Shown: piece by piece, positions 1-7,502 of the stretch
Position numbering within the stretch: position 1 is the first letter of the stretch
Layout: every line of letters starts with the position of its first letter
Origin: Carnobacterium gallinarum DSM 4847
GTDB taxonomy: Bacteria; Bacillota; Bacilli; Lactobacillales; Carnobacteriaceae
NCBI RefSeq assembly: GCF_000744375.1
Contig: NZ_JQLU01000002.1
Span: 1-64,000, forward strand
Length of the DNA stretch: 64,000 bases
Reading direction: 5' to 3'
Notes under the pieces: generated by a model
The model's input: the letters and a program-made list of their open reading frames with translations, nothing else
The model's database searches: none
Told to the model about the DNA's origin: nothing
Program-made: the position numbers and the translations under genes

Positions 1-131
1 TCTTTTAAATATTCATATAATGTTGCTAAAGAGTAGGGGACACTTAGCTTTGCATAATAATATTCCTCAACATACCAGGGGAGGGTGACAAGCTCATTAT
101 TTATTAGTTCTTGTAATTTTTCTTTTCTCAA
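1..131 (-). CDS. XerS-like tyrosine recombinase, 5' end only
   Basis: Only the first 43 codons lie in the window; the gene continues past the left edge. It starts at a TTG (131-129) behind a GGAGG box at 143-139. The visible N-terminus contains LPWYVEEYYYAKLSVPYS and then TLYEYLK, which closely resembles the start of XerS, the single-subunit recombinase that resolves chromosome dimers in streptococci and lactococci. The catalytic R-H-R-Y domain is outside the window. It could be the chromosomal xerS or a mobile-element relative; the fragment cannot decide this. Confidence 0.65.
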   Translation of the reverse strand, partial: MRKEKLQELINNELVTLPWYVEEYYYAKLSVPYSLATLYEYLK

Positions 132-398
132 TACGATTACCTCCAATTTATAGGGAAGGGAACTGATGTTCCTAATTAGATAATAGCATATAAAGCTATT
201 TTTATCAACAAAAAATCGTTTATAACTATTTTTTTGATTGTAATTCTATATCATGACTATTGACGGCTTGGATCCTACTAATTTTAAAATACATGTTACT
301 GTAAGTAAATTAAACCATATAAATTAGAAATGAAAACAATTGAAATGTTATCCATTTAGACGTACAATGGACACACAAGTAGAAGGGGAGGGTTTATA

Positions 399-710
399 AT
401 GACCGCAATTAAAGAAAAATCTAGAATCTTTATTCGTGCAGAAACTAAATTAAAAGACAAGGCCACTAAAGAGCTCTCTAGTAAGCAGTTAGATTTAACC
501 ACAACTTTTGATTTATTTTTAGACAAAGTTGTCAAACAAAATAAATTCCCTTTTGAAATTACAAATGAAACTGCAGAAGAAAAAAATCTAGCAAATATTC
601 GTTTAAATGTCATTGAAGGTTTGTCAGATGCAGAGGCGAACAGAGGTATCGGCGCAAGCACGTACCTGCAACAACTACAAACTAAAAAAGCCGAATTAAT
701 AAATAAGTAA
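399..710 (+). CDS. Orphan RelB/DinJ-like antitoxin
   Basis: 103-residue protein with a strong AAGGGGAGGG ribosome site just before the ATG. The N-terminal half (RIFIRAETKLKDKA, then LTTTFDLFLDKVV and FPFEI) has the layout of RelB/DinJ antitoxins: a ribbon-helix-helix DNA-binding segment followed by the FPF motif that begins the toxin-binding tail. No RelE/YafQ-like toxin ORF follows in the next 290 bases, where I see only an AT-rich spacer with a weak inverted repeat (about 727-775). It may be a solitary antitoxin, an anti-addiction protein, or half of a decayed pair. The family call is by motif pattern only. Confidence 0.55.
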   Translation: MTAIKEKSRIFIRAETKLKDKATKELSSKQLDLTTTFDLFLDKVVKQNKFPFEITNETAEEKNLANIRLNVIEGLSDAEANRGIGASTYLQQLQTKKAELINK

Positions 711-927
711 GTATACAATCATCCTCACCAAATAAATACGAAACTTAATTGAATATAACTCTATTATATTATTTGGTATTTCCGAAATGGAAAAAATGTT
801 AATGTTTTAACTATCTACAACAGATTAAAAAATACTACAGAAGTTTAATTGCAGAATAAAGTAGACAGTTTTTTGATATCATAATTCAATAAGATGCCTG
901 AAAATAAAAACCCTTAATTTAACGTTT

Positions 928-937
928 TATACGTATA
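928..937. promoter_or_regulatory. Short palindrome upstream of the dinJ/yafQ pair
   Basis: TATACGTATA is a perfect 10-bp palindrome about 70 bases before the antitoxin start, inside an AT-rich stretch that also holds TATAATATA-like -10 candidates. Type II antitoxins repress their own promoter by binding such palindromes, so it is a plausible operator. The assignment rests on position only. Confidence 0.35.
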
Positions 938-1008
938 ATATACTTCCAATGTGTATTAATTAGTGGTAAAATAAAGTTAGATAAAAATAAGAGAGGATGA
1001 ACGATACT

Positions 1009-1275
1009 ATGACCACACTAGAAAAAAAACCAATTAATGTTAAAGTAAATAGCGAACTTAAAACTGAAGCAGAAAAGCTATTTAATGAATTAGGTTTGAC
1101 AATGACAAGTGCTATTACTGTATTTTTACAACAGTCAGTATCAAACCAAGCAATCCCTTTTCAAATAAAAAAACCTAATGCGGAAACCCTTAAAGCTATT
1201 AAAGATATTGAAGATGGAAATTTAGAGGGTGGATTTAGCTCTGTGAAAGATTTGTTGGAGGATTTAAATGCTTGA
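1009..1275 (+). CDS. dinJ: RelB/DinJ-family antitoxin
   Basis: 88-residue antitoxin of a type II module. The N-terminus (INVKVNSELKTEAEKLFNEL, then TMTSAITVFLQQ) is the ribbon-helix-helix part of DinJ/RelB, and IPFQIKKPN is the conserved start of the toxin-wrapping tail. An in-frame ATG at 997 touches the GAGAGG box (991-996), so I place the start at 1009, which leaves normal spacing. The gene overlaps the downstream toxin by 8 bases, the usual translational coupling. The protein is expected to neutralise YafQ and repress the operon. Confidence 0.85.
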   Translation: MTTLEKKPINVKVNSELKTEAEKLFNELGLTMTSAITVFLQQSVSNQAIPFQIKKPNAETLKAIKDIEDGNLEGGFSSVKDLLEDLNA

Positions 1276-1540
1276 TATCTATTACACATCAAAATTTAAA
1301 AAAGACTATAAAAAAATAATTAAGCAAGGGAAAAAAACTTCAGAGTTAGAAAAAGTTTTAGATTACTTGCAACAACAAAAGAAATTACCAGAAAAATACA
1401 AGGATCACTTGTTAACTGGAAATTACACGGGTTTACGAGAATGTCATATTAATGCTGATTGGTTACTAATATATAAAATCGATCAAGAGAAATTAATCCT
1501 AGCTTTAGCTAGGACAGGATCTCATAGCGAGTTGTTTTAA
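1268..1540 (+). CDS. yafQ: YafQ-family mRNA endonuclease toxin
   Basis: 90-residue RelE-superfamily toxin; family members cleave mRNA on the ribosome. The start IYYTSKFKKDYKK, the central DHLLTGNYTGLRECHI with its conserved His, and the end LLIYKID...LARTGSHSELF with its C-terminal His match YafQ closely. Length is typical. The ATG lies inside the end of the antitoxin gene, giving a coupled antitoxin-toxin operon. The reading frame is intact and all the expected motifs are visible, so the toxin is probably active. Confidence 0.9.
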   Translation: MLDIYYTSKFKKDYKKIIKQGKKTSELEKVLDYLQQQKKLPEKYKDHLLTGNYTGLRECHINADWLLIYKIDQEKLILALARTGSHSELF

Positions 1541-1647
1541 TTAAGATCAAAAATTTTATGAGTAGATAAAGTCATTTGTTCAGATATCTCAACTTTTCGC
1601 TTTATTTTTCCGAATAAATTTTTAATCTTAAAGTCTAAATAAAAAAA

Positions 1648-1678
1648 GAAATGCTGAGTTAGAAGCATTTCCTTTTTT
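1648..1678 (+). terminator. Rho-independent terminator of the dinJ-yafQ operon
   Basis: GAAATGCT (1648-1655) pairs with AGCATTTC (1664-1671) around an 8-base loop and is followed by CTTTTTT. It lies about 110 bases beyond the toxin stop, on the same strand. Confidence 0.7.
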
Positions 1679-1774
1679 ATTGTAGAGCATACCGTAACTT
1701 TGGGTGAATGCGCTGTGTTGCAATGTATTATGTTCAACTTTCAGGAAAACTAATCTTTTTATGAAAGTTGAATA

Positions 1775-1807
1775 AGGCTAACAACTGAATAGCTGTTAGC
1801 CTCTTTT
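1775..1807 (+). terminator. Hairpin with short T-run
   Basis: AGGCTAACA (1775-1783) pairs with TGTTAGCCT (1794-1802), followed by CTTTT. It could be a second terminator between the toxin operon and the leftward genes. The 1541-1841 gap holds only this hairpin and the preceding terminator; the leftward ORF across it (1537-1737) looks like a shadow. Confidence 0.55.
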
Positions 1808-1841
1808 AATTTGTATATTCAACAGAATACTCTATCATTTT

Positions 1842-2101
1842 CTAATTACCCCATCTATAATTTCCAAATTCTTTTACCATTTCTTTTTCAGTTACAACAT
1901 TGCCTTCCTCGAAATCTTTAAAACTTTCTTCAATTAGATTTCTATCATGTAATTTTTGTGTTTCTGATAAGTCTAATTGAATGATGCTTCCATTTTCTTT
2001 ATACGTTAATGATTCGTCAACTGTTATTCCGTTATCTTTAGGTAAAATGACTCCAAGAGAATTCCCGATACGTATAACTTTTGTTTTTTTATGAATTCCA
2101 C
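1842..2101 (-). pseudogene. MazE/AbrB-type antitoxin, frameshifted near its start
   Basis: On the minus strand an open frame ending at 1842 reads KKTKVIRIGNSLGVILPK, then ITVDESLTY and a C-terminal tail ending EFGNYRWGN. The first part is the swapped-hairpin AbrB/MazE DNA-binding motif and the tail resembles toxin-binding tails of Gram-positive MazE-like antitoxins. There is no ATG in this frame. A GTG (2101-2099) beginning MEFIKK lies one base out of phase, and an A7 run (T7 at 2084-2090) separates the two frames; one extra A would give MEFIKKTKV. Either the gene is broken, it uses a rare ATT start, or the homopolymer is miscounted. No MazF-like toxin is attached. Confidence 0.55.
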
Positions 2102-2185
2102 CTCATTTCCATTTAAAACTTTACTCTAAATAATAAAAAAATTGACATTGGACTCAAACTCATTTAATTACATATCTTCATTATA

Positions 2186-2473
2186 TTATTTATCTCTTAA
2201 CTCAATAAGTTTATTTACATTGCTAACTATTAACTCAAAGTATTCTTTTTGATGATCAGTAAACTCAGGTGATTTTCTACTTTGATAGATCAGAATTTCT
2301 TCACTATCATTGAAAACTCCGTAAGGACGATTTTCTTTTAATATTGCCTTTTCAAAAAAACTTTTTCTTTTTGGAAACTGTGTATACTCAATAATTCTGT
2401 TTAAACTCAAAGTATCATTTTCTAATTCTAAAATATTACTAATCTCATTCAACAATTTTTCCCGTTTTTGCAT
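2186..2473 (-). CDS. Hypothetical protein, 95 residues
   Basis: Small charged protein with a GAGAGG box upstream of its ATG. I do not recognise a family. It looks largely helical, with no signal peptide, membrane segment or cysteine. It sits between the broken MazE-like gene and the Fic gene, all on the minus strand, but it is separated from Fic by a terminator and so is its own unit. An immunity or antitoxin-like role is possible from size and neighbours, without sequence support. The 2474-2844 stretch upstream holds its promoter region and the Fic terminator and no other gene. Confidence 0.5.
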   Translation of the reverse strand: MQKREKLLNEISNILELENDTLSLNRIIEYTQFPKRKSFFEKAILKENRPYGVFNDSEEILIYQSRKSPEFTDHQKEYFELIVSNVNKLIELRDK

Positions 2474-2729
2474 AATTTATTCAACCTCTCAACAGTTATT
2501 TTTCTAACTTAATTATACCTTTTTCTTTCAACAAGTTAAAGGAAGTAAATAATGCCATAACACTTGATTAAGTTCTTATTTTTTTATTACTACTCTAATA
2601 CAACTTCTTTATATAGAAGCCAAGTTATCTAAATTGATAATATTAAGATTTTGCGATAACTCCCTAATTGCAAATCCATTATGCTTAAAATATGATTAAC
2701 TCATAATTTTTATCTCATTTTAAATAAAA

Positions 2730-2775
2730 AATAAAAGAATCAACTTATGTGCCGACATAGGTTGATTCTTTTATT
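2730..2775 (-). terminator. Long terminator hairpin downstream of the Fic gene
   Basis: Arms at 2730-2750 and 2755-2775 pair over 21 positions with one mismatch around the tetraloop GCCG. A/T-rich tracts flank both sides, so it can work in either direction. On the minus strand it ends transcription about 70 bases after the Fic stop codon. Confidence 0.75.
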
Positions 2776-2844
2776 TGTTTCTATCGTTATATATCTGTAC
2801 TTATAAGATTAACATGATATCTTAATAATTACAATACCACAGAA

Positions 2845-3447
2845 TTAAAGGTCTTCTGTATTGTATTCCGTATATCCTTCATAATAGTAACTAACATCGA
2901 TACCTTTCATATATATTTCTCGGTTATCAATAAATTTAGTCAGGGCATTAGTCAGAAGATATCGTATTTCCAAATCGTTAACCGGACTACGCTCCATAGC
3001 TGATAAATAATATTCTTTATTGATTAAATTCCAATCAATAACTTTTTTCACTTCTTTTTTTAAAATTAAATCTAACCATATTCTAGTGCTGCGTCCATTA
3101 CCTTCTCTAAAAGGATGCGCTACATTCATTTCCACATATTTTGCTACAATCTCTTCAATTGTTTGTTGCGGCATCTGATCAATAAACTTTAATGAAGCCT
3201 CTAAGTACATAACTGGAGCAAATCTAAAATTACCTTTAGAAATATTAACGGTTCGAATTTCACCTGCAAAATCATAAATATCTGAAAATAGGTATCTATG
3301 AATATCAGATAAACCTTTATACGTACCAACCTCTAATGTATGAATATCGCCTGAATCATATAATTTCTTAGCATTAGCTTTACTAATTTTTTCTTCAGCC
3401 CTTGCTAACTTTACTTGATCAGTAATCCCTAGTTTATTATTTAGCAT
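2845..3447 (-). CDS. Class III Fic protein (AMP-transferase)
   Basis: 200-residue single-domain Fic enzyme. The catalytic loop is [12 protein letters not shown] with the active His at residue 111. The flap segment lies before it near residues 65-80. The C-terminus carries SYYYEGY, fitting the autoinhibitory (S/T)xxxE(G/N) motif of class III Fic proteins, with the Glu at residue 190. Length and both key positions agree with what I recall of Enterococcus faecalis Fic (His111, Glu190), which AMPylates and deAMPylates in a metal-controlled way. No separate antitoxin is needed for class III enzymes, consistent with its own terminator. Its neighbours are toxin-antitoxin modules; the cellular target is unknown. 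Confidence 0.9.
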   Translation of the reverse strand: MLNNKLGITDQVKLARAEEKISKANAKKLYDSGDIHTLEVGTYKGLSDIHRYLFSDIYDFAGEIRTVNISKGNFRFAPVMYLEASLKFIDQMPQQTIEEIVAKYVEMNVAHPFREGNGRSTRIWLDLILKKEVKKVIDWNLINKEYYLSAMERSPVNDLEIRYLLTNALTKFIDNREIYMKGIDVSYYYEGYTEYNTEDL

Positions 3448-3531
3448 ATTTCCCCTCCGTAATACTTACCTAAGCAGCAAAGCAAAAAAATGAAATATAG
3501 GCCAGGTTGTAAAATCAAAAAAGTATATAAA

Positions 3532-3882
3532 CTACTCATTTACTTTTTTTGTCAATTCATGTATAGTATTTAAAACCGTATCAAGAATGTCATTTGGTAT
3601 TTTCTCAAGATACTTTAAAGGCCTTACTCTATAATCAATCGTCATTAATTGTTCTACAAATAGTTGACCACTAGTTTTTGTTCGATCATCCAATACTACA
3701 TGAGTAGGATAATTCCATTTTCCATTACTAATAGGAACAACCCAAGTAAAAGGAGATGTTTTTGATAGTAAATTTGCACTAACAACTAATGCAGGGCGTT
3801 GATCTTTTTGTTCGTGTCCTAATGAGGGGTCAAAATTTACTAGAATAATATCTCCTTGCTTAGGTATATATTTTCCTACCAT
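3532..3882 (-). CDS. MazF/PemK-family endoribonuclease toxin
   Basis: 116-residue toxin. YIPKQGDIILVNFDPSLGHE followed by QRPALVVSANLL and then TSGQLFVEQLMTIDYR are the conserved MazF/PemK core. An in-frame ATG further upstream (3912) would overlap the antitoxin by 37 bases. I prefer the ATG at 3882, which overlaps the antitoxin stop as ATGGTAG and has GGAGAAGA before it. It should cleave mRNA at specific short sequences when freed from the antitoxin encoded immediately upstream. Confidence 0.9.
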   Translation of the reverse strand: MVGKYIPKQGDIILVNFDPSLGHEQKDQRPALVVSANLLSKTSPFTWVVPISNGKWNYPTHVVLDDRTKTSGQLFVEQLMTIDYRVRPLKYLEKIPNDILDTVLNTIHELTKKVNE

Positions 3883-4139
3883 TCTTCTCCAACTCTCCCC
3901 ATACTTAACCAAGCACTGTCTTCTACAGTTGGTTCATAAAATCCACCATCATAATTTTCAAACATCTCTTCTAAAGTTTTAGTTTGTCTTCTTTTTTTTA
4001 TAATAATTTGATCCGCATCTGCTACAATTTCAATTTCTTCAGAATCATGAAATCCAGCAACTGCTAAAAGTTCTTTTGATAGACGAACAGCACTACCATT
4101 CCCCCATGTTTTAACACTAGCATCAACAACATAGCTCAT
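3876..4139 (-). CDS. MazE/PemI-family antitoxin
   Basis: 87-residue antitoxin. KTWGNGSAVRLSKELLAVAG is the AbrB/MazE-type DNA-binding half, and the acidic tail (LEEMFENYDGGFYEP) is the toxin-binding half. It is the first gene of a two-gene operon and overlaps the toxin gene. A 54-bp inverted-repeat operator sits immediately upstream, so autoregulation by MazE or MazEF is expected. Confidence 0.85.
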   Translation of the reverse strand: MSYVVDASVKTWGNGSAVRLSKELLAVAGFHDSEEIEIVADADQIIIKKRRQTKTLEEMFENYDGGFYEPTVEDSAWLSMGRVGEEW

Positions 4140-4160
4140 AAGAACACCTTCCTTCTAAAA

Positions 4161-4214
4161 TAAGTATACACGAAAGTAGATACATTGTAAAGTAGATACT
4201 TTCGTGTATACTTA
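4161..4214 (-). promoter_or_regulatory. Large inverted-repeat operator of mazEF
   Basis: An 18-bp arm TAAGTATACACGAAAGTA (4161-4178) is repeated perfectly inverted at 4197-4214, separated by 18 bases. It covers the promoter region of the leftward antitoxin-toxin operon, starting 21 bases before the antitoxin ATG. Such paired half-sites usually bind antitoxin dimers. Confidence 0.75.
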
Positions 4215-4419
4215 TACTTAATAATTATTTATGACTAAATTTTAGAAACGTATTTTGATGCATTTATGACCAATAATCCATATGAATAGTTTCAAATGAC
4301 CTTAAAAAGCTCCTCACAACATTCAACTATCACTATATTTTAAAATTATCTTTGATTTCTCCTTGAACAATGAACTTATTAACTTCTGATGTATTCATTA
4401 AAGACTGATAATATTGGAT

Positions 4420-5013
4420 TTAAAAGCCTAATTTAAAATCAGCCAAACTTTCACCAATTTCTTGATCTGTGATACCTAAATATCGTTTTGTAATCTTTTC
4501 GCTAGAATGATTAAAAATAATCATTAAGGTTCCAATATCTTTTGTCTTCATATAATAATTATAACCAAATGTTTTTCTCATCGTATGTGTGGCCAAGTCT
4601 GATCTCTCTAATTGGATACCTACATTTTGAAATACACGGTATAATCCATTTACAGTTAAGTGACTATTCCCCACATGTGAAGGAAACAAATAATCCTCTT
4701 CAGTTAAATTCATTTCTTCAATATACGTTTTAATTAATGGCTGTAAATTTTCTAAATGTAGTGTTTGAGTTTTCCCCGTTTTTTTCTCAATAATTTTTGG
4801 TGTAAGTGAATATGAAATATCTTTCACTTTTCGACAAACAATATCTGAAGCACGTAATCCAACATTGATTCCAAATAAAAAGAGAAAAACATTTCTTTTA
4901 GAATATTTTGTTCGTCTAAGAACAAAAAGTACATCGTCAATATCTGATTTTGTTCGAAGTGGTTGCACATTATAAGACAAAAAATCATTCCCTTCCGGAA
5001 TTTTTAACTGCAC
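4420..5013 (-). CDS. Plasmid-type tyrosine recombinase
   Basis: 197-residue member of the phage integrase family, short because it is nearly all catalytic domain. The visible catalytic residues are the first Arg in VGLRASD, HTMRKTF (His and Arg), the second His in FNHSS, and the Tyr in KRYLG. Such short recombinases are common on Firmicute plasmids, where they resolve multimers or drive inversion. A frameshifted relative lies at 50525-51077 in the same orientation. The region just upstream (5041-5115) is rich in inverted repeats and may hold its target site. Confidence 0.85.
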   Translation of the reverse strand: MQLKIPEGNDFLSYNVQPLRTKSDIDDVLFVLRRTKYSKRNVFLFLFGINVGLRASDIVCRKVKDISYSLTPKIIEKKTGKTQTLHLENLQPLIKTYIEEMNLTEEDYLFPSHVGNSHLTVNGLYRVFQNVGIQLERSDLATHTMRKTFGYNYYMKTKDIGTLMIIFNHSSEKITKRYLGITDQEIGESLADFKLGF

Positions 5014-5040
5014 TATTTCCTTTCTATTGTACCATATTCA

Positions 5041-5115
5041 TGCGGTTAGTTATACAAAATTCAGAAACCCTTTATTTGAAACAAAGTAACCGCACTATTT
5101 TATCTAAAATAGTGC
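5041..5115. repeat. Nested inverted repeats upstream of the tyrosine recombinase
   Basis: TGCGGTTA at 5041-5048 recurs inverted as TAACCGCA shortly before a perfect 11-bp hairpin, GCACTATTTTA (5092-5102) with TAAAATAGTGC (5105-5115). Candidates are a recombinase binding site, a promoter operator, or a terminator with a poor T-run. The sequence alone does not decide. Confidence 0.4.
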
Positions 5116-5227
5116 CCTTGTTTTATTTTTAATTTTCTCCTCAGTTTCATGTTGTTATTTATAAAACATGAAATTATCTTTGCAACACATAGTTTTTATA
5201 CTATAATAAATAAAAGGAGTGTTTAAA

Positions 5228-5458
5228 ATGTTGCTAACAAAATCAAGAATGCAAGGTAGTTCTGTAGTGATAACACTACCACCTCATAATGGTAAAAAAC
5301 CAGAGTCAAATAAAGAATATTTAGTTGTCTATTCTTCAGACGGCACTATTCTTTTAGTTCCTAAATTATCTGACCCTTTTGAAGGCGGAGATGAAGGAGA
5401 GTTTTATGAATTGGATGATTGGGAAGATATTTCACCTGAAGGGAGAGAATTAATCTAA
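5228..5458 (+). CDS. PemI/MazE-like antitoxin
   Basis: 76-residue antitoxin. MLLTKSRMQGSSVVITLPP is a MazE-type beta-hairpin DNA-binding start and the tail is strongly acidic (FEGGDEGEFYELDDWEDI), as expected for binding a basic MazF-fold toxin. A GTG at 5219 overlaps the AAGGAG box, so I take the ATG at 5228. Its stop overlaps the toxin start (TAATG), a coupled operon. Confidence 0.8.
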   Translation: MLLTKSRMQGSSVVITLPPHNGKKPESNKEYLVVYSSDGTILLVPKLSDPFEGGDEGEFYELDDWEDISPEGRELI

Positions 5459-5799
5459 TGTCAGAAAAAGAAAAATATATTCCTAACAAAGGAGATATTG
5501 TTTGGGTTGATTTTGATTCCTCATCAGAACAAAAAAATCAAAAACGTCGATCTGGTTTGGTTGTTTCTCGTTATGATTTTAACAGAAAGACACGATTTGT
5601 AATTATTTGTCCGATTACCTCTACAATAAAAGACCTACCCACTAGATACACACTCCCAACTGAAATGGATATTAATGGACAGGTCCTCATTTCTCAATTA
5701 AAATCACTGGATTTCAATTCTCGGAATTTAGTACTTGCGGATTATTTACCATTACAAGATATGGCAAAAATAGATCAAATTATTGACTATATATTTTAG
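5458..5799 (+). CDS. PemK/MazF-family endoribonuclease toxin
   Basis: 113-residue toxin with the PemK/MazF layout: YIPNKGDIVWVDFDSS, then RRSGLVVSRYDFN and VIICPIT, then GQVLISQLKSLDF. Start overlaps the antitoxin stop by one base. It is distinct in sequence from the MazF at 3532-3882, so the two modules are not a recent duplication and probably do not cross-neutralise. Confidence 0.9.
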   Translation: MSEKEKYIPNKGDIVWVDFDSSSEQKNQKRRSGLVVSRYDFNRKTRFVIICPITSTIKDLPTRYTLPTEMDINGQVLISQLKSLDFNSRNLVLADYLPLQDMAKIDQIIDYIF

Positions 5800-5816
5800 T
5801 TTTTCTATTCTTAATA

Positions 5817-5868
5817 ACTAGCATCTATAAATCTTTGTTAAATTAGGATTCATAGATACTAGTTTTTT
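5817..5868 (+). terminator. Terminator of the second mazEF-type operon
   Basis: ACTAG-ATCTAT-type arm (5817-5833) pairs with its near-complement ending ACTAGT at 5863, followed by T6. It begins 18 bases after the toxin stop. Confidence 0.65.
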
Positions 5869-6042
5869 GGGATATTTTTTATTTATTTCAACTGTATATT
5901 AATTTAATTTCAAGCAATCGCTCTTTTTTGTGATCCATTGTATTTTCCCCAACATCCATCACCTTAGTGCTAGTATAAAAATAGGAACAGTAAAACGTGG
6001 AGAGTTGAGGTATACTAAAAGAAACCTAAAGGAGACTTCTCA

Positions 6043-6336
6043 ATGACGCAACACACAAAAGAATTCAAAGAATCTGTTTTAGCCTATCGAACCGACCATC
6101 CCGAGTTAACTGTTCAAGCCTGTTGTCGCAACTTAGATATCAGCGCCTCAACCTACTTCAAGTGGGTAAAAGAAACCGCTGAAAATGAAGGAGAAGTAAT
6201 CAGACGTGGCTCAGGTAATTTTGACAGTTATCTAGCCAAAGAAAATGCTCGTTTGAAGCGAGAGCTTAAAAACCAAACAGATGCCTTGGCCATCTTAAAA
6301 AAAGCCATCGGTATTCTGGGCGACGAAGTGAGGTAG
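6043..6336 (+). CDS. IS3-family transposase OrfA
   Basis: 97-residue HTH protein that recognises the IS ends. The N-terminal half is the helix-turn-helix (STYFKWVKET); the C-terminal half contains a leucine-zipper-like helix (ENARLKRELKNQTDALAILK). An A7 run at 6297-6303 near the end is the expected slip site for -1 programmed frameshifting into orfB, giving the OrfAB transposase. A good ribosome site (AAAGGAG) precedes the ATG. Confidence 0.9.
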   Translation: MTQHTKEFKESVLAYRTDHPELTVQACCRNLDISASTYFKWVKETAENEGEVIRRGSGNFDSYLAKENARLKRELKNQTDALAILKKAIGILGDEVR

Positions 6337-7268
6337 TTTACAACCTTGTAAACGATTGGAAACATCCCCTCTCAATTCACAGCGTACTGACAATTCTGGG
6401 TGTTTCCACATCTGGTTACTACAGCTGGAAAAAACGTGCCCCATCTAAGCGACAAAAGCGTAAAGAGAGTCTAACAGAAAAAATTCGAGACATCCATGAG
6501 GCGTCGCATCAAAATTATGGGGCACCAAAAATTAGCGAAGTCCTTCACTCTCAGGGAGAATCTGTCTCGGAAAAAACAATCGGAAATTACATGAGAGAGG
6601 CACAAATTAAAGCTCAATATGTAAAGAAATTCGTTAAAACAACCTTAAATAGCGATTTTAGTAGTAAATTGACCAATCTTTTAAACCGACAGTTTAACCC
6701 CAAACAACCTGATTCCTACTGGTGTAGCGACATCACCTATATTTGGACAAAAGAAGATGGGCTTGTTTATTTGACAAGTATTATGGATTTATACTCACGT
6801 AAAATCATTGCTTGGCAAGTGACCAGCACTCTAGAAGTCAGTTATGTTGTTCGCTGTGTAGAAGAGGCAAAGCGAACTCGACAGGTCAATCAACCGATTG
6901 TCATCCACAGTGACAGAGGCAGTCAGTACATTTCAGAAAAATATAAGCAGGCTCTTGGACCATTGTTCAAATTAAGTTATTCCAAAAAAGGAACACCATG
7001 GGATAACGACTGTATTGAATCATTTCATGCCCTGATCAAACGAGAATGGTCAAATCGTGCTCAAATTCTAACACTAGCTGACGCTAAGCGGTTGGTTTTC
7101 GAATACATTGAAACGTTCTATAATACGGTCCGCATTCATAGTGCTTGCGGGTATGTGTCACCCATTCAATTTGAAAAAGCTTATATTGGATCGCTTAAGT
7201 TGAACCCAATCAAGCCCTTCAATGAAGACAGACTGACAGCTAGTCTAAAAAAGAAGGCGTTATCGTAA
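6333..7268 (+). CDS. IS3-family transposase OrfB (made by -1 frameshift)
   Basis: The frame is open from about 6300 and is -1 relative to OrfA; an internal ATG at 6591 is unlikely to be the true start. The protein begins with an HTH_21-type segment (HPLSIHSVLTILGVSTSGYY) and continues as an rve integrase core. The catalytic triad is visible: D in WCSDITYIW, D in VIHSDRGSQY, E in DNDCIESFHALIKRE. It is expected to act as an OrfAB fusion produced at the A7 slip site. Confidence 0.88.
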   Translation, partial: VVYNLVNDWKHPLSIHSVLTILGVSTSGYYSWKKRAPSKRQKRKESLTEKIRDIHEASHQNYGAPKISEVLHSQGESVSEKTIGNYMREAQIKAQYVKKFVKTTLNSDFSSKLTNLLNRQFNPKQPDSYWCSDITYIWTKEDGLVYLTSIMDLYSRKIIAWQVTSTLEVSYVVRCVEEAKRTRQVNQPIVIHSDRGSQYISEKYKQALGPLFKLSYSKKGTPWDNDCIESFHALIKREWSNRAQILTLADAKRLVFEYIETFYNTVRIHSACGYVSPIQFEKAYIGSLKLNPIKPFNEDRLTASLKKKALS

Positions 7269-7502
7269 TTAGCCGTTTTGATCAATACCAACATTCTTGA
7301 TTCACTCTGTTTCTACATCCTCTCAACATGAAGTTAGAAATAGCTAAGCAAAAAAACTGACTCTCTCGGTTTAAGTTGTCCTTTTTCTTGACATAGTACC
7401 ACACAGTCCTTTCTATTTCAAAACTTATATATGAAAAACATTTCAGATAATACATCATTTAAAAGAGGATAAATTTGAATTGTAAACTAGAACTATATAT
7501 TT

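Larger units (their letters stand above)
5966..7404 (+). mobile_element. IS3-family insertion sequence (IS150-like group)
   Basis: About 1.44 kb with two overlapping frames (orfA, orfB) in -1 relation and imperfect terminal inverted repeats: the left end near 5966 (TAGTGCTAGTAT...) and the right end near 7404, whose complement reads TGTGGTACTATG, share a common pattern for about 40 bases. Ends are given to within a few bases, and no target duplication is clear. Both frames are intact, so the element may be active. It separates the toxin-antitoxin cluster from the restriction locus. Confidence 0.75.

Noticed and set aside
1537-1737. 66-codon minus-strand ORF
   Set aside because: It runs over the terminator of the dinJ-yafQ operon and has no protein-like features.
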